From Epiperipatus broadwayi (Eukaryota > Onychophora > Udeonychophora > Euonychophora > Peripatidae): a DNA stretch of 64,000 nucleotides. The notes beneath the pieces were generated by a model. It did not search any database, was not told the origin of the DNA, and saw only the letters and a program-made list of their open reading frames with translations. The position numbers and the translations under genes were made by a program. Below, in pieces: positions 25,801-38,495 of the stretch (positions are counted from its first letter, which is position 1; every line of letters begins with the position of its first letter). Where the stretch lies: assembly GCA_028023455.1 (NCBI GenBank), contig JAQFVV010006309.1, forward strand, positions 1,880,511-1,944,510. Direction: 5' to 3'.

Positions 25801-28800
25801 ATTACATTTATTATAGTTATTTATTCACGAATGCTAAGCTATTAGATAAAGAAAATTGTTCTAAATATTAACTAGAAAATAATCATTCAAAAACGACAAA
25901 CCAGGATTTACATGAAATAGATATTTTTAATAAATATTAAACAAATGCATATATATATTACAAAAGATTAAGAAAACGCATGTATATTTTACCAACTAGT
26001 TTCACGCTTGGGACAATATTGTTTATTTACAAGACTTGGGACTTTGTTATATAAAATCCCCTCTATCACTCATTTAATAAATATAATTTTACAGATACAA
26101 TTTTATAGTGTTTTATAATTTGTGCGGAGTTGATAAACTAATTCAAGAAAACTTTTGCTACGGAGCGTTGTGGAGCCGAAATTGAATATAAAAGATCGTG
26201 ACACTTTTAACAGTAACTGATTTATTTGATAACGGGCAAAATATATGATTTCAATCATGTATTTCTTAGGAGAACCATTATTTATACTTTTATTCGCATT
26301 GTTTGGCAAAGAAATAAGAAACAAACAATGCGCTTTATTTACGAGATTACATGATATAATAAACAATTTACTTTTGTCTACATCTATGGGATCACTAACA
26401 GTTTTTCAAGGAAAGCTTTTTAACTCTAAACTGAACGTATTTTTATGAAATGAATCATTATCTTTAACACATCATTGCGACTTATTAAGATTAGACGAAC
26501 GGTAATGGTACTAACATACAATAACGGAATTAACCCTCATGGCGATTGTGGATATTTTATCATTTTAAAAGAATATTTGAGATGAACTTAGATTTGATAT
26601 GTCTGCACATTCTGGTGGAGCGATATTGAAGGAGAGACTGAGTTTGAGATCCCAGATCATTATGTACTGCCATCTGCAGCACATAATCCTCATAAACTTT
26701 ATGTTCCACAGGAAGCATTGTACCTGATTACGAACGATTTTGAAAAGTAGGATGGGAGCTTTAGACATTCCCAATAACAAAACAATCAAGAAATGGAAAA
26801 GATAAAATATCAGAATAAAGGAAATGTATGCCAGCAATGTTATTGGACATGAATATAATTTTATAACATAATTTTCATATAATATTATTTTAGAACTGGG
26901 AAATTGTCTAACCTCTTGCGCAATAATCTGTTTTTCAATTCTGAGTCATTTAACAAATCATAATGAATAATAACTTTTATTTATATTACTAAGCTAATAA
27001 AATTTATATTTGAATTCGATTCCCATATACGTATTAATTAAAGAATTTAGCCCTCCGGGCGATGGTAAGGAAAGGTAGAATTTTATATTAGGTGTCACAA
27101 TCTTTTATAAAGGCAACTAAACAACAAAGTAAAATAAGCATCCACAATAAAATACTTTTAGGTATACAACCAACCTAGTGAACGATTTCTATTTTAAATA
27201 AACAAATGAATATAATTTTACTAATGAATTTAATTAAAGTCGCGAGATTGATTGATACCGATATATTAGAGAAAATAATATATATATTAAACAAAATAAG
27301 TTGTATACATTTAATTGAGCCGCACAAGGTTATACAAACATAAATTAAGTGTGAAAGCAAATGTATATTTAGAATTACATAAGTATTAATAAAGGATTAC
27401 AGAGAGAGAATTTACGAGCAAAACTAGCAAAAAATCATAAAGGGATCTATGAATTAATTTAGCTACAAATTATAAATCATCCGTGAATGTTCGTATTAAG
27501 GCAGCTCTAAATTACATGATTTTACCTAAGATATCAGCATAGCAGCAGACAGGCAGGTAGATAGTTCTACATCATCTCATATGGCCAGTCAGATAGAATT
27601 TTTACAGCTGGTAGACAGTTCTCCGAGAGAAAAAGAGAGGCAGATGGCTCCACTATTCATGCTTCATCACGCAGAACTTGTGTTGGCTTCTTAAGTAATT
27701 AAACTCAACTCACTAAAAACTCCTCTGAACTCAACTAAAAACTGAAAGTAACTAAAAACTCACTTCCTTTGTTCTGTGGTTCCTTTTATAACATTTTAAT
27801 ACTGCCCACAATGCAATTTCATATACCAACCCTATCTCTATAATCCCTTTTCAAACAACATTTAATTAACAACATGTTTTTATACAGATAAGGCTCGAAA
27901 TACCATTTTTAGCTATTTTAAATCATTCGACAACAACTGATAAACGATTTGTTTTCGATCTTAATTGCGATTGACAATTTTAATTGAAGGCAACAAGCTG
28001 AATTTAAACAAAGATTATTTTAGCATTTCAAGCCTTCCCCATTCTTCTTTGTTGTTACATTCCAATAGTTTAATTAAATACTTTAAATCAAAATACATAT
28101 AGATATAACAAAAAAATTTACAATTATATAAATAAAAATGTTTAGTTGTCAACAATAAACATTAATAACATTATTGCTTCATTCATATATATATATATAC
28201 GCATCACACACACTACTGTTTTATTTTACTAAATAAAAATTAATTTTACTAATTTCTCCAATGATTCGGTGTACAGTGTGTGAGTGAATAGCATATATTT
28301 ATAGCAAGGTCTGAATGGCGGATTCCTAGGAGGTTAGTATAGATGGTGAAACATGAAGCATCGATGATGATTAGACATCGATTGCTTCAATAATTTATAA
28401 AATTTTTATATGTAAAAAGTTCCTTCATTTACTATTTCAATTGTATGTGTGTTTAGTTCTCTGCTTGAAAACAATGAGGTAAGTAGGCATCCCACCACAA
28501 TCAATTGATAACATCTGATGACAATTAGCAGTAATTTGTGAAACTCCACTAACACAATTCATTCAAATTTCTTGATAGACAGAGCTATAATCATAAACTG
28601 TAAGCAATTTATTGACTTCTTAAAATGCATTACATTGACAATTCTAGAAATAATATCAAAAAAGAGTGAATATACAGATAGAGTAAAAATTTAAATGTAA
28701 GATAACAAAATAAACATATGTAAAAATGTATGGAGCAAAGTGTTAATGAATAGTTTAACTTAATGTGCTTAGTTAGCTTTCAACTGGTATCAATCATAGA

Positions 28801-29400
28801 TGTAGCAATGGTTGTAGTGGGGAGAGGAGGGTGTATATATAATATTATAATTTGATGTCCGTATTTCTTCAAATCAATATAAGTAATCTTATAATTGAAT
28901 ATTTACAAATACAGTCATTAGATATATGTAAAGTATAACTTTAGAAATTTTATTCACTTAGGAGCACATTTGATTATCCTTGTTGTCAACTAACACTTTG
29001 AAAGGTTAACTTTCCCACAATTGCATGATGTGAATGTGTCTGTAAATTAAGTCTTGTTTGTATTCTCCTTTTATTATTTTTTCTTTTTTTAAAAAAAAAA
29101 CAACAACAACAACAACAAATAACAACAAAAAAGAAAATAAAGGAAACTATATTATTATACGAATATAAACAAGTCTTAATTAACAGACAGGAAGCAAATG
29201 TTAAGATCACAGAATTGTGGGAATGTTAGCCTTTTAAAGTGTTAATTGACAAAGTCTACAAGGATAGTCAAAACTGCTCCTAAGTGGATAAATTTTTTAA
29301 AGTTATGCTTTACATATATCTAATTACTGTATATATATATAAATATTCAATTATAAGATATTCATATATATTGTTCATGCTAATTTACATTTAGTTTACA
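25801..29400. other. Less AT-rich stretch, then AT-rich DNA; no definite gene
   Basis: 25.9-27.9 kb has a more even base composition than most of the window and few repeats, so it is the best place to look for host exons. One weak candidate is listed at 26589-26735. A (CAA)n run lies at about 29099-29117. Confidence 0.4.
26589..26735 (+). CDS. Possible short exon of unknown protein (weak)
   Basis: An open frame of about 48 codons, after an in-frame TGA, reads FWWSDIEGETEFEIPDHYVL and continues to PQEALYLITNDFEK before TAG. Its amino-acid composition is far more protein-like (D, E, P, H, K mixed) than the I/N/K/Y/F-rich chance frames elsewhere. A donor-like AAAA|GTAGGA overlaps the stop. No clear acceptor was found and I recognise no family. 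The opposite strand is also open (26565-26837) but is hydrophobic. It may be a real exon, a pseudogene piece or chance. Confidence 0.2.
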
Positions 29401-29989
29401 TTGTCTTATGATGGGTGAATTGTCTTTAGAGATGTTCCATGCTTCCTCAATTTTTAACTTGATGTCATTGCATTAAGTGCAAACAATGTTGACAAAGGAG
29501 GAACAAATGCATTGCCAGTTGTGGAAAAATGTTCACACAAAAAATTGAGTGAGTATCAGAATTGGTTTTAGGTTTTATTATAGAAATAGGTGACATGAGC
29601 AATGCAAGTAGAGAAGTTGACCTGAGATTCACTGTAGTAAATGGAGGTGGAGATGGGGTTATGGTATTTGATTTTATACATGGTGTGGAAGTGGAGATCA
29701 GCTGACAAAATGTCTTTTGAGTTGTTAAGCAATCATTGTAAAGGAGGGGAGATGCATAGAGCTATTTGATGGATGGAGCAATAATTTTAGCAATGTGGTG
29801 GGTTATGTTAGGTATATAGGGAAGGGAAATCCATGATTTCAAGTTAGTGGGGGAAGGGGATGTCATATTTTGTGGTAAAAATTTCTAATGGCTTATAGGT
29901 GGCTGGATCGTTATATCCCATGTTGCACAATTCTGATACATATGTGCTGATATTATATTTCCTGTATGATTCAAAGTTACATAAATGGG

Positions 29990-30720
29990 GGTTAGAGTGT
30001 AGGAAATGCTTTAAGTCTGGTTAATGTGCAAGAATGTGATGTATATGAGTTGAGATGGATAAATCTGCATATGCACATGAATTTAGTAATCATTTGATAG
30101 TTTAAAAATGTGTGGCAATGTTGTACATAAAGATCAAAGTATTTAATTCCATATGAAGTACTCTCACTTTCATGGGTAAGAGTGAGGGATGTGGCATGTA
30201 ATGTACAAAGTCTTGTGAAGATGTCATCAACATAATGAAGATATAGCAAAGAAGGCTTTGAGACACAGTATGTGGGTATAATTTTTTATTTGGTATGATT
30301 CAGGAAAATACTTGAGATGATGCTACTAGTTGACAATTTCATGGACTGACCATTGTTCATTTTATAGCAGGCATTGTTGAAAGAGGCTGTGATATCATTA
30401 TGGATTCATGTTAAACATTCAATGAACTCTGTTTTATGGGGGTTTCTTTCTGTGCATTGCAATTTTTGTTTGATCAGCTGGATATAGAAGATATGTGAGG
30501 GATCAGTCTGTATACTTCAGTAATGTTGAGTGATACAAGGCAGTCTTGTTGTTTTAGATGGACATACTTAATTAGATCCACACATTCAAAGGATTTTACA
30601 GTGTATTTTCCAAAGCCTAGTGTATCAAGAAGCCATTGGTTTATTATCTTAGAAGTTTTGTAGTAATAGGTGTCACTGAAATCAATCAATAGGCACAAAA
30701 TATAAAGATATAAATGTTAG
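29990..30720 (-). pseudogene. Degenerate Penelope-like element reverse transcriptase
   Basis: Reading down from 30698: SFECVDLIKYVHLKQQDCLV then SLNITEVYRLIPHISSIS, matching the PLE motif A block (normally LVSFDVxSLFTNIP). Here the catalytic aspartate is asparagine. Next, across a frameshift, comes FNNACYKMNNGQSMKLSTSS (normally FNNxYYKQxDGxAMGSPLS, motif B), near 30310-30390. Then LLYLHYVDDIFTRL, motif C with YVDD kept, near 30210-30250, followed by IKYFDLYVQ and RFIHLNSYTSHSCTLTRL down to 29992. Stops and the lost D mean it is dead. A few hundred bases below (29580-29990) may be further decayed linker. Confidence 0.78.
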
Positions 30721-31890
30721 ACTTAATAAAAAAGATCAAAAGCAAAATACATGAGTAGGGCAACATAATATGACTGAAATCATTAAGAATCATGTGAATC
30801 TCAAAAGATTATAAGAAACACAAAAAGATAACATAAGAAATGGGTATACACAATAAAAAACTTTACTAAGTAATATGGGGGGGCTACAGATTAAAAATAT
30901 AATAAATTCAGAGGGCCCTTTTCATTTTGAGATGAATTAATAATGCTTAAAAAATTATGGTATATATTTTTATCTTAACAGAAAACAAAATTTTCCATAT
31001 AGAATTCACCTGATTTAAAAAAAAAAATTTCTAAGATCTTATTTGTAAATCTGGTTTAATATTGTATTATTATTGGTAATTGCTAGATTAAATATAATTT
31101 AAGATTCAGCACAGTGAAAGAATAGTGTACACGAATTGAAGATTCTGCCCCTTGATTCATAAATGATGAAAAAACTAAATAAAATTATTTTGCTCACTTG
31201 AATAAAATTGTTGTGTTCAACTTGTTACTGGGGGGGGGGGGCTTGAACATCACATGACTTCTTGAGAAACAAAATATATGCTTACATATATTTTAACCTT
31301 ATTAAAAAATAAGAGCAAATCCATGTCATGCATTTAACTTGTGCATTTCTATTTAACCACATTGTTGTTAAACATTAAAAAAAAAAAAAAAACTTTTCTA
31401 GCAAAAGAATTGAGGCAAAAGCAATAATACTAACGATCTGAGTGATTAATTTATGTGTGTCTACAAAAAATTTATGATATAAATAATTATATCTTTACTC
31501 TACAAAACTTCTTAAGAACTATGGAACAACAGAGTCACTCGTGGAGCTTTTGGTAGACCAATCTAAGTAGAAGCTATGTAGCCAGTGTGAACTCCTATGA
31601 CATATTTATATTATTTGACTATTTTCCCAGCAGAGGCCAATATTTATATTGCTGATTCAAAATACTCTAAACCAACAAACATTTTAAAATTGTCATCTTT
31701 TTGTCCATCTATATAATAATGTCTAAAACGAATTGAGAATTCAATATTTAATAATTTCCCATTACAAATTATAGATATCTTTTGCTTAAATATTGTTAGA
31801 TATCCATTGTCTGACTAATTTTGGATGATTAGCTAGCTTGAGAAGCTAAGCAATAAAAAATATATATAAGCTTGCTTAGAACCCACAAGT
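30721..31890. other. AT-rich DNA, no gene seen
   Basis: Includes a G run at 31231-31240 and an A run at about 31378-31392. No coding or RNA feature recognised. Confidence 0.4.
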
Positions 31891-31892
31891 TT

Positions 31893-31968
31893 TTTTCCAG
31901 CCTATGTTCAAACTCTAGACTGTATAGGCTTGACAGACTGCAGCATCACTACTATGCCACAGATATAT
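31893..31968 (-). repeat. tRNA-derived SINE relic
   Basis: On the minus strand an A-box-like TGGCATAGTAGTGATGC is followed about 40 bases later by a B-box-like GAGTTTGAACATAGG. It has no canonical cloverleaf. Unrelated to the main SINE family listed below. Confidence 0.4.
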
Positions 31969-33310
31969 TAAATGTTTTTAATTAAAATCACATGCACAAG
32001 CATGTACAGTATATATATTCAATTTTTTCTTTGGCTTTTATCAGTCCCTCTCTGATCTTAACTCCACCGCATTGTGACCATTCATCAATACAGAAAGACC
32101 CCCCCCCCGTCTTTCATTATAAATGGCCTTTATGAACAATCTTTATTTTTCAGATAAGTCAGAAGCATCAAATACCTGAATCATCATGCCCATATTGACA
32201 ATTTGATATTTTTCATCATATCACTCTCCACAAAGTACTAACTGGCTTCTATACATTTGTAACACCTTGTGGAAAAGTTCTTATTTTGTGTGAGAATAGT
32301 GTAATGAAAGATATCAGACTATTCGCATGGGTTGGAGAATTATGTATGTGATGTCTTTAAAGCACCCGAAGAGTGAAGTTGTCATGAAATGCTCACTTAA
32401 TATGAGAGGGTGTCCCGATTTTCCATATTGGTGGATAGTTGCAATGTGAGGAGTTGAGATGAGAGCGTGCTGTTAAAGGCAAAAAAAAAAAATGAATTGT
32501 AGAACACATATGATTTGCAACACTTTAGAAGCAGTTTGTTAAAATTTGGTTATAAAAACGTTCCTCTTGAACTGTGAAAATTTTTAATTATGCAGCAATT
32601 CTAAAATATAGAATAAAAAGTTAACATTGATCAATGTTTAAATTCTCTTAAGTTACATTTTAAGCACTATCTTTCCCAATCAGCTTAGATAAATAAAACC
32701 AATTCAAAAGAACTTAATCTTTACATTAAGCATTTGAGTATGTAATTGTGCTAGTCTAACAACATTAATGACAGAACTCCTGCAGCAAACACTTCAAGCT
32801 GGAAAGCAATCAGAAAAGCTAGTGGGGTTATATAAGGTATTCACAACAAAATTACAACAGTAATCTAAATATAAACAGTTTTCTGAATTTAAAAATGTAT
32901 TTCATTTATTACTTTTATAAATAAATAATTCTTTATGTATTTTCAACAGAATGTTTTAAACAAACAAAAAAGCTACTTCAAGAAATGCATGTTAAAAACA
33001 AAATGTCTTATATAATTTGAATTTATTTAACTATATAAAAACTATAAAGGGGGGAGGTATTCTCAATGACTAATTTAAAATTATGAACTTTCAAATTTAA
33101 TAAAATTAATTACATTATTAACATACATATTATTATAAATGTTTAAATTATAATTTTTTTCAGAAGGGGGATGGGGGGGGTGTATTGTAAGTAAACAACT
33201 GTTTAGAAAAAAAAAGATGAAAAGTAAATGTTAGGGGCAGCTGTTTCTATAATGTATGGTCTATCCACTTGATGGTGCTGTAAGCAAAATGGGTGCATTT
33301 ATTTATTTTT
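31969..33310. other. Mixed AT-rich DNA with a family M relic at 32215-32312
   Basis: ACTGGCTTCTATACATTTGT and TTTTGTGTGAGAATAGTGTA resemble the family M interior. Homopolymer C and A runs occur at 32099-32108 and 32480-32491. No gene. Confidence 0.4.
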
Positions 33311-33320
33311 CTTTTCTCAT

Positions 33321-33413
33321 GTGTCATAGCATCAGCCGGGAAGCGAACCCGCTAACCCGGGACAACTGCTTGTAAAACAGCTGTCACTGACCTCTCAACC
33401 ACCAATGCTTGAC
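33321..33413 (-). mobile_element. tRNA-derived SINE (family S)
   Basis: On the minus strand, CATTGGTGGTTGAGAGGTCA (A-box region), a hairpin around TTTACAAG, and the B-box GGGTTCGCTTCCC are followed by GATGCTATGACACATGAGAA and an A-rich tail. Same family as seven other copies at 47-63 kb. Confidence 0.85.
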
Positions 33414-33540
33414 GTGCATTTATTTTTGAATTTATCATTTGTGTATATTGAATAAAATGGATGGAAATAATATATATATATTACAGTAAAAAAAATTGTT
33501 TTAAATAAAAGCAAACAAAAGGCAATACATGCATAAAATG

Positions 33541-33600
33541 AAAATAAGCAATATACGTATTTCACGCTAAACCAGCAATCATCAGTTGGTCTAGATTACT
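33541..33600 (-). ncRNA. Family A hammerhead ribozyme, near-intact
   Basis: CUGAUGA complements 33579-33585 and GAAA complements 33560-33563. Stem III is A-U, U-A, A-U around a CG loop. Stem I pairs at three of four inner positions (UUGC against CCAA). The outer stem II pair is a mismatch. Activity uncertain. Confidence 0.65.
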
Positions 33601-33961
33601 ACCCTCACACACACATATAATCAGTGCTTAGTTTATATTAAGATAGCAAATCTTCATACTTTGATGGACAGGCTTCAATATACTTCAATGTCCAACCCCT
33701 CAACCATCCATATGATTGAAAATCTGTATTTAAATGGATTAGGTTCTACACATGACTAGTCAGTGTGACTTGAGGTCAACATGGGTGTGGCAATAATATT
33801 GGCATTAGCATGGGATTTGGGCTTTCCATCAGATTTTCAATGGTATGGATGACTGGGGAGTTGGAAGTTGGAGTAGATTGAAATCTGTCCATTAATCAAA
33901 GTATGAAGATTTGTTATCTTAATGTAAACTGAGCACTGACTATATATATGTGTGTGGGAGA

Positions 33962-34029
33962 TGATAATTTGGACCAACTGATGAGTGCTGGTTCAGCATG
34001 AAATATGTATATCAGTGATTATTTATCTT
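33962..34029 (+). ncRNA. Family A hammerhead, stem I damaged
   Basis: Core CUGAUGA, stem II GUGCU/AGCAU, GAAA and stem III AUA-UG-UAU are all kept. The 3' strand of stem I (UCAGU) pairs poorly with ACCAA. Confidence 0.6.
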
Positions 34030-34125
34030 TATGACATGTGTGTGGTCATGTGTATTAGTGGTATGATATAATATGGATAGTTGAAGGATGCTTGAAAGTC
34101 CTAAATTTACTATTAAGCTTCAGGT

Positions 34126-35319
34126 ATATGAAGAATGCCTGTATTTCAAATATTTGCACATTATTATGTAAACTATAAATTTGCTAAAATAATATATATA
34201 TAATATTTTCTAAAAAAACACATTTTTTCTTAATTTGATAAGTAATGTACTGAAATATAAAAAAAATTGTTTATCTTACTTGAACCACAACCTTTATTGT
34301 TGTATATAATTTAAGTAAAAGCATACAGCATTCATAACTTGATTCAATTACTGTTAGATAAAAAATAATGACTGAATTAATTAATTTATAGAAACCAAAT
34401 GCTTTTATTTAACATTATATATAACAACCAAAATTGTGATCCAAGAAAAAAAATATTTTTTTTACTACATTTCTCATCAAATTAAATAAAATATTTTTTT
34501 CTAATATATTATATATGTGATTTTTTTATTCTTTAGTATTTGAATCTATTCTTATTTCACTTCAATTTTTCTAAACCATTTACCATAAACAATAAAGCTA
34601 TTCATATTCAATTTTAAAAACTGAGAATGTAAACAATAACACTGCATTTCCAGTATTTGAAATTAAATTTACACAACATTAAGCCTCGCTTCCAAGACTT
34701 TTGGTTTATCCTTTTTTTTCTTTCTCTTTGCAATTAACTATAAATATTTTTTAGTGCAATAATCTGCAGATTAGGTGAAGATGTTTTTAAAGAATATAAT
34801 AAAATATATTATATATCATTCAAAACTTATCAACTGATTTCAACATGATTTACTAAAACAAAAACAAAGTTATAAAATTTGTAAAAAATATGTACATATA
34901 AAAATTAAAAACAAAATAATAAATAGTCATATAAGTGTATAAATGAATATATAATTAATATGGTTATATTTTATTATTTTATTATCTTGTATTATTGGAT
35001 AATCTTTCCAAGATGTTCAATACCTTTTACACTCTCTTTGCATTGTTTATACTAAATCTTTTTAAAAAAGTGAACTCACCTTAATCCCCTTTCACAATGC
35101 TTTATTTAATTCCCAACAGTTTTTAGAAATTAAGAGATTTAAAGAAGACTTTTAGGCATTTGAAAATATCAGTACTTAAATAAGACGTGAAAAGTGCATT
35201 AGAAATGTTAGTTTTTTAAACTTTAAATAACTCAGTTATATTTCAACTAAATTAAACGTTTAATAAACAAAATTGGAATTAAAGAAACAATAAGATTGCA
35301 ATAAATTAGCTAATTTTTT

Positions 35320-35376
<57 letters not shown>

Positions 35377-36700
35377 TTGTAGTTAAAAAGTTTTTGCTCA
35401 TTTGTTTAAAATACTTACTTGTATTTAAATATTAAATAATTATAATAATCCAAATTACTGGAAAACAACAATAGTGATACTAATAATTAAGGAAGATAAA
35501 AAAAAATAGAAATTATTTATATCTAAAATATTTATTTAAAAATGTGCTTTACTAGTTCGAGGAGGCATGGGTTATTGTAAGAGTCCCTAATTCAATCAAT
35601 AAAAAGGGGTCTTGCGTATCTTTGTAAAAAAAAAAGGAACATCTGACTTTTATAATTTACATTTGTTGCGATAACTTGCATATTTTATAAATTATATAGT
35701 CTCCCTGCTCTCAGTATTGTTAGTTAATTAATTTTGCACTATGATTCTGGTGAGAAGTTGCCAAAAGTTATCTCAGTGCTATTACGTTGGAATATATATA
35801 TATATTTGGTTTAAGTATCTTTCCAAAGTGGCTTGACTCAGCTCAACTTTTTGTAGTACTAAATTATATATTATTACAGATATAAAACATCATTACAATA
35901 GAACTTTGTTTTATCACAGTTTTATATTTCAAAACAGTTTATCTTACAACTTTTCTGCTACTTCTGGATAAGAAAATCATTTTTGATAAGAGAAAATCAA
36001 TACATTCACAGCTTCCAGAAATACATCATGTTTCCAACTGGATTATGAAAAACAATTCAACAAAAAAATCTCAAATTTAAAAATGAAAATATATTTAATA
36101 ATTATTCTCATTCTCAATGAGCATCCAAATGATTTTTCTACTATCGGCTTTCCGAGTAATTTTTCATTGTTTACTCTAATCTAGATTCAACTCTTGCAAT
36201 CTTGAATAATTATAGGATACTAAATAGTGATGTTACACCTACATATATACTCAGCCTAGTATCTGACCACTGTTCTTCTTCAGTGAGATAGATTGGATTT
36301 GTACTCAAACCTCCAGCAAATAAACTTGGGTTCAAAACATTAAGATTGTTTTTGAGTCATACATTATAAATTTGGATAATTGTGAGAATTCAAATCCAGT
36401 GTTATTCTAAATTATAATAGAAGTGTGCGTATAGAATTACGACCTAAATATTTATTATCCATTCAAATTTACATTAGATGGATCTAAAATAGATTAAAAA
36501 GACAAATTCTGAGTCTAATACAAATGATAATTCATATTGTGTTTATGAAAAAAACATTTTTGAATAGTGCAAGTATTCTTAAGTTGTTTTAAAGTGTTAA
36601 CAATTCAATTGAACAATTCATTTATGTAAGATGATTTGTGTCAAAGTTGCCAAGGCAGCACATTTGATGTTTAACAGTTAAACTGTAGTAATTTGTATCT
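34126..36700. other. AT-rich DNA with a (TAA)n microsatellite, no gene seen
   Basis: The (TAA)n run covers about 35322-35376. No coding or RNA signal recognised; several A and T runs. Confidence 0.45.
35322..35376. repeat. (TAA)n microsatellite
   Basis: About 18 trinucleotide units without interruption. Confidence 0.95.
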
Positions 36701-36705
36701 ATATA

Positions 36706-36965
36706 TACAGAAAAATGATAAAGGCATGAGTAAGAGATTGTGATCTGGGCCAACTGATGAGTGCTCTTTCAACATGAAATATGCATCTTGGGGATCATAG
36801 ATGTTTTTCACATCTTTTGTCATATGTTTATGATTGCATCCTTCCACAATGTGATATGGATAGAAACCAATCCTTATCTTGTGAGAGAATGATGTAGTGA
36901 AAGTTACACTACAGAAATATTATTCATTATTGGATAATCTCTAGTCTAATGAATGATAATAAAAA
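36706..36965 (+). mobile_element. Family A ribozyme fragment joined to a family M MITE
   Basis: The first part (to about 36830) is family A with a hammerhead. The second (36831-36965) is the right half of family M, ending CACTACAGAAATATTATTCA. The junction replaces the tRNA-like end of family A. Confidence 0.7.
36739..36799 (+). ncRNA. Family A hammerhead with compensatory stem I changes
   Basis: CUGAUGA at 36754-36760 and GAAA at 36776-36779. The distal stem I is UGUGAUC (36739-36745) with GAUCAUA (36793-36799), seven pairs, where two positions differ from the consensus on both strands. The inner stem CCAA/UUGG is kept. Stem II has one mismatch (C-A) and stem III is weak. Confidence 0.75.
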
Positions 36966-38490
36966 ATATTAATGTTAAATATACTTTTAAAACAATAATT
37001 AAAATCATATTTTGTTCTCATGCTAAGTATTTCAAGAACTTGTACATCATTTCTTGTAAAACAAATTTTAAATTTATAGGACTTACAGACTGCACTACAT
37101 ACTACATGGTTTTTCCTTACAGTAATTATATAAGCAACCCAATATAGTCACTGAAAAGTCTGTTTATTGAAATTTGTTTACCTAATTTTTTTATTGCCAT
37201 TATATAGAAAAGAAAATCGTGAATTATAAAAATAGTTAGAGACTTTATGCTTGAAACTAAAAATACCAATCTAGTGCAGGCAGAAAAAAAATCTCTTGTT
37301 AATAAAAAAAATTAATCTATTTACAGTAATGTCTATGTGTTTTCTTAATCAAAATGCATCTTACTAATGCTTGCATATTAAAGTTTGTGATGTTACTCTA
37401 AAACTGAGATGTTAAAATAATTTGTTAAAATATCCCTGTGTAGCTTAGTCTAGTTGTAGAGGGCAGACTCTGCAGCACAGGGTGCATGAACCATAGTCCA
37501 GTTGTGTCACTTCTAGTATTCAACTTCTTACTATTAACTGAGTAGCAAGCAATAGCAAACTAAACAAAGATGCTAAACCTCAATAAGTGTGAAGTTAATA
37601 TAATATTAAGTTTTTCTGAGTATAGCATGTAAGCACAAATATTGATAAATTACAGTCTTAAAAGAAAAGTGCACTATATACTTTATAAATTTTAAAAATA
37701 TGTCCATATTAGTTTAATAGAAACTAGTAGAAATAGCTTATTAAATTTTAACCGATGCCAAAATATTAATAAGATAAGCAGTAATGAAAATTTCTGCACT
37801 CCTGTAATTTTGTCAGAAATAAACAACAAACAAATAATCAGTTGCAGAAAATTCGTGGTCTAACGATATTGTATATCAGAATGTCAATTAAACATCAACT
37901 AGTTGTGAGAATTTGTCTTCTTGTCATCTAGTGTTTGTTTAGTTTTAGAATGAAGAGTTTACATATAATGTTATTATCTTTAAAACATTATTTATGACAT
38001 CTTCATTTAATTCTACCATTTGGTCATTTTATAAATGTTTTTGCCTGATAAACAGACTATAGAACACTATTTTAAAATTCAAAAAATTGATCATAAATTA
38101 GTCACTACAAATTAAAGGTGAGATTGACTATGTATCAAACACTCATGGGTGTTTGATATTATCCTCGGTAATAATAAAAACTGCAGCATGTTATGAAATT
38201 GTTTTTTTTATAATCATTTTCAGTGATTTATCAAAAAGCACCACATATTATCCTAGGAATTTTATTTCTGAGTAAACAACTATACATAAAAATCTGATTT
38301 TGCATAATAGCATACAAATGCATCAACCACTGCAAAAGAGTTAATTTTAATGCTATTATTTATTTATAATAAAAAACAAATATTACCTATCTAGTATTTA
38401 ATGAAGGTAATATGAGCTTTATCTCAAACACAATGGAACAAAATAAATATATGCAAAAGTATCATTAGTCAATTGCCATTTCAAGACTTG
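36966..38490. other. AT-rich DNA, no gene seen except a tRNA-like relic
   Basis: A 10-bp hairpin (TATCAAACAC / GTGTTTGATA) lies at 38133-38158. The ORF at 36953-37147 looks like chance. Confidence 0.4.
37440..37520 (+). repeat. tRNA-derived relic
   Basis: GTAGCTTAGTCTAGTTGTAG has A-box form; a CTCTGCAGCACAGGG hairpin-like segment and a decayed B-box (TGCATGAACCATAG) follow. Not a functional tRNA; probably an old SINE. Confidence 0.4.
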
Positions 38491-38495
38491 CTATA

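Larger units (their letters stand above)
33536..34125. mobile_element. Family A ribozyme foldback (minus arm then plus arm)
   Basis: The minus arm (33536-33730) lacks its tRNA-like end and starts inside the ribozyme; the plus arm (about 33810-34125) is longer. The arms meet at the CAGATTTTCAATG side. The minus hammerhead (33541-33600) has CUGAUGA, GAAA and stem III AUA-CG-UAU but one stem I mismatch. The plus hammerhead has CTGATGA at 33978-33984 and GAAA at 34000-34003, with stem I 3' changed to UCAGU. Confidence 0.8.

Noticed and set aside
28986-29210. ORF with a poly-Cys/Phe run
   Set aside because: Antisense of a (CAA)n run; low complexity.
31231-31240. Homopolymer G/C runs (also 32099, 33173, 54081, 63077)
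   Set aside because: Simple sequence; no quadruplex-type spacing of G tracts seen.
32375-32420. Hammerhead-like CCGAAGA, stem GUGA/UCAU, GAAA
   Set aside because: The core U4 is C, and no NUH triplet placed to pair with stem I could be found; one stem alone is not enough.
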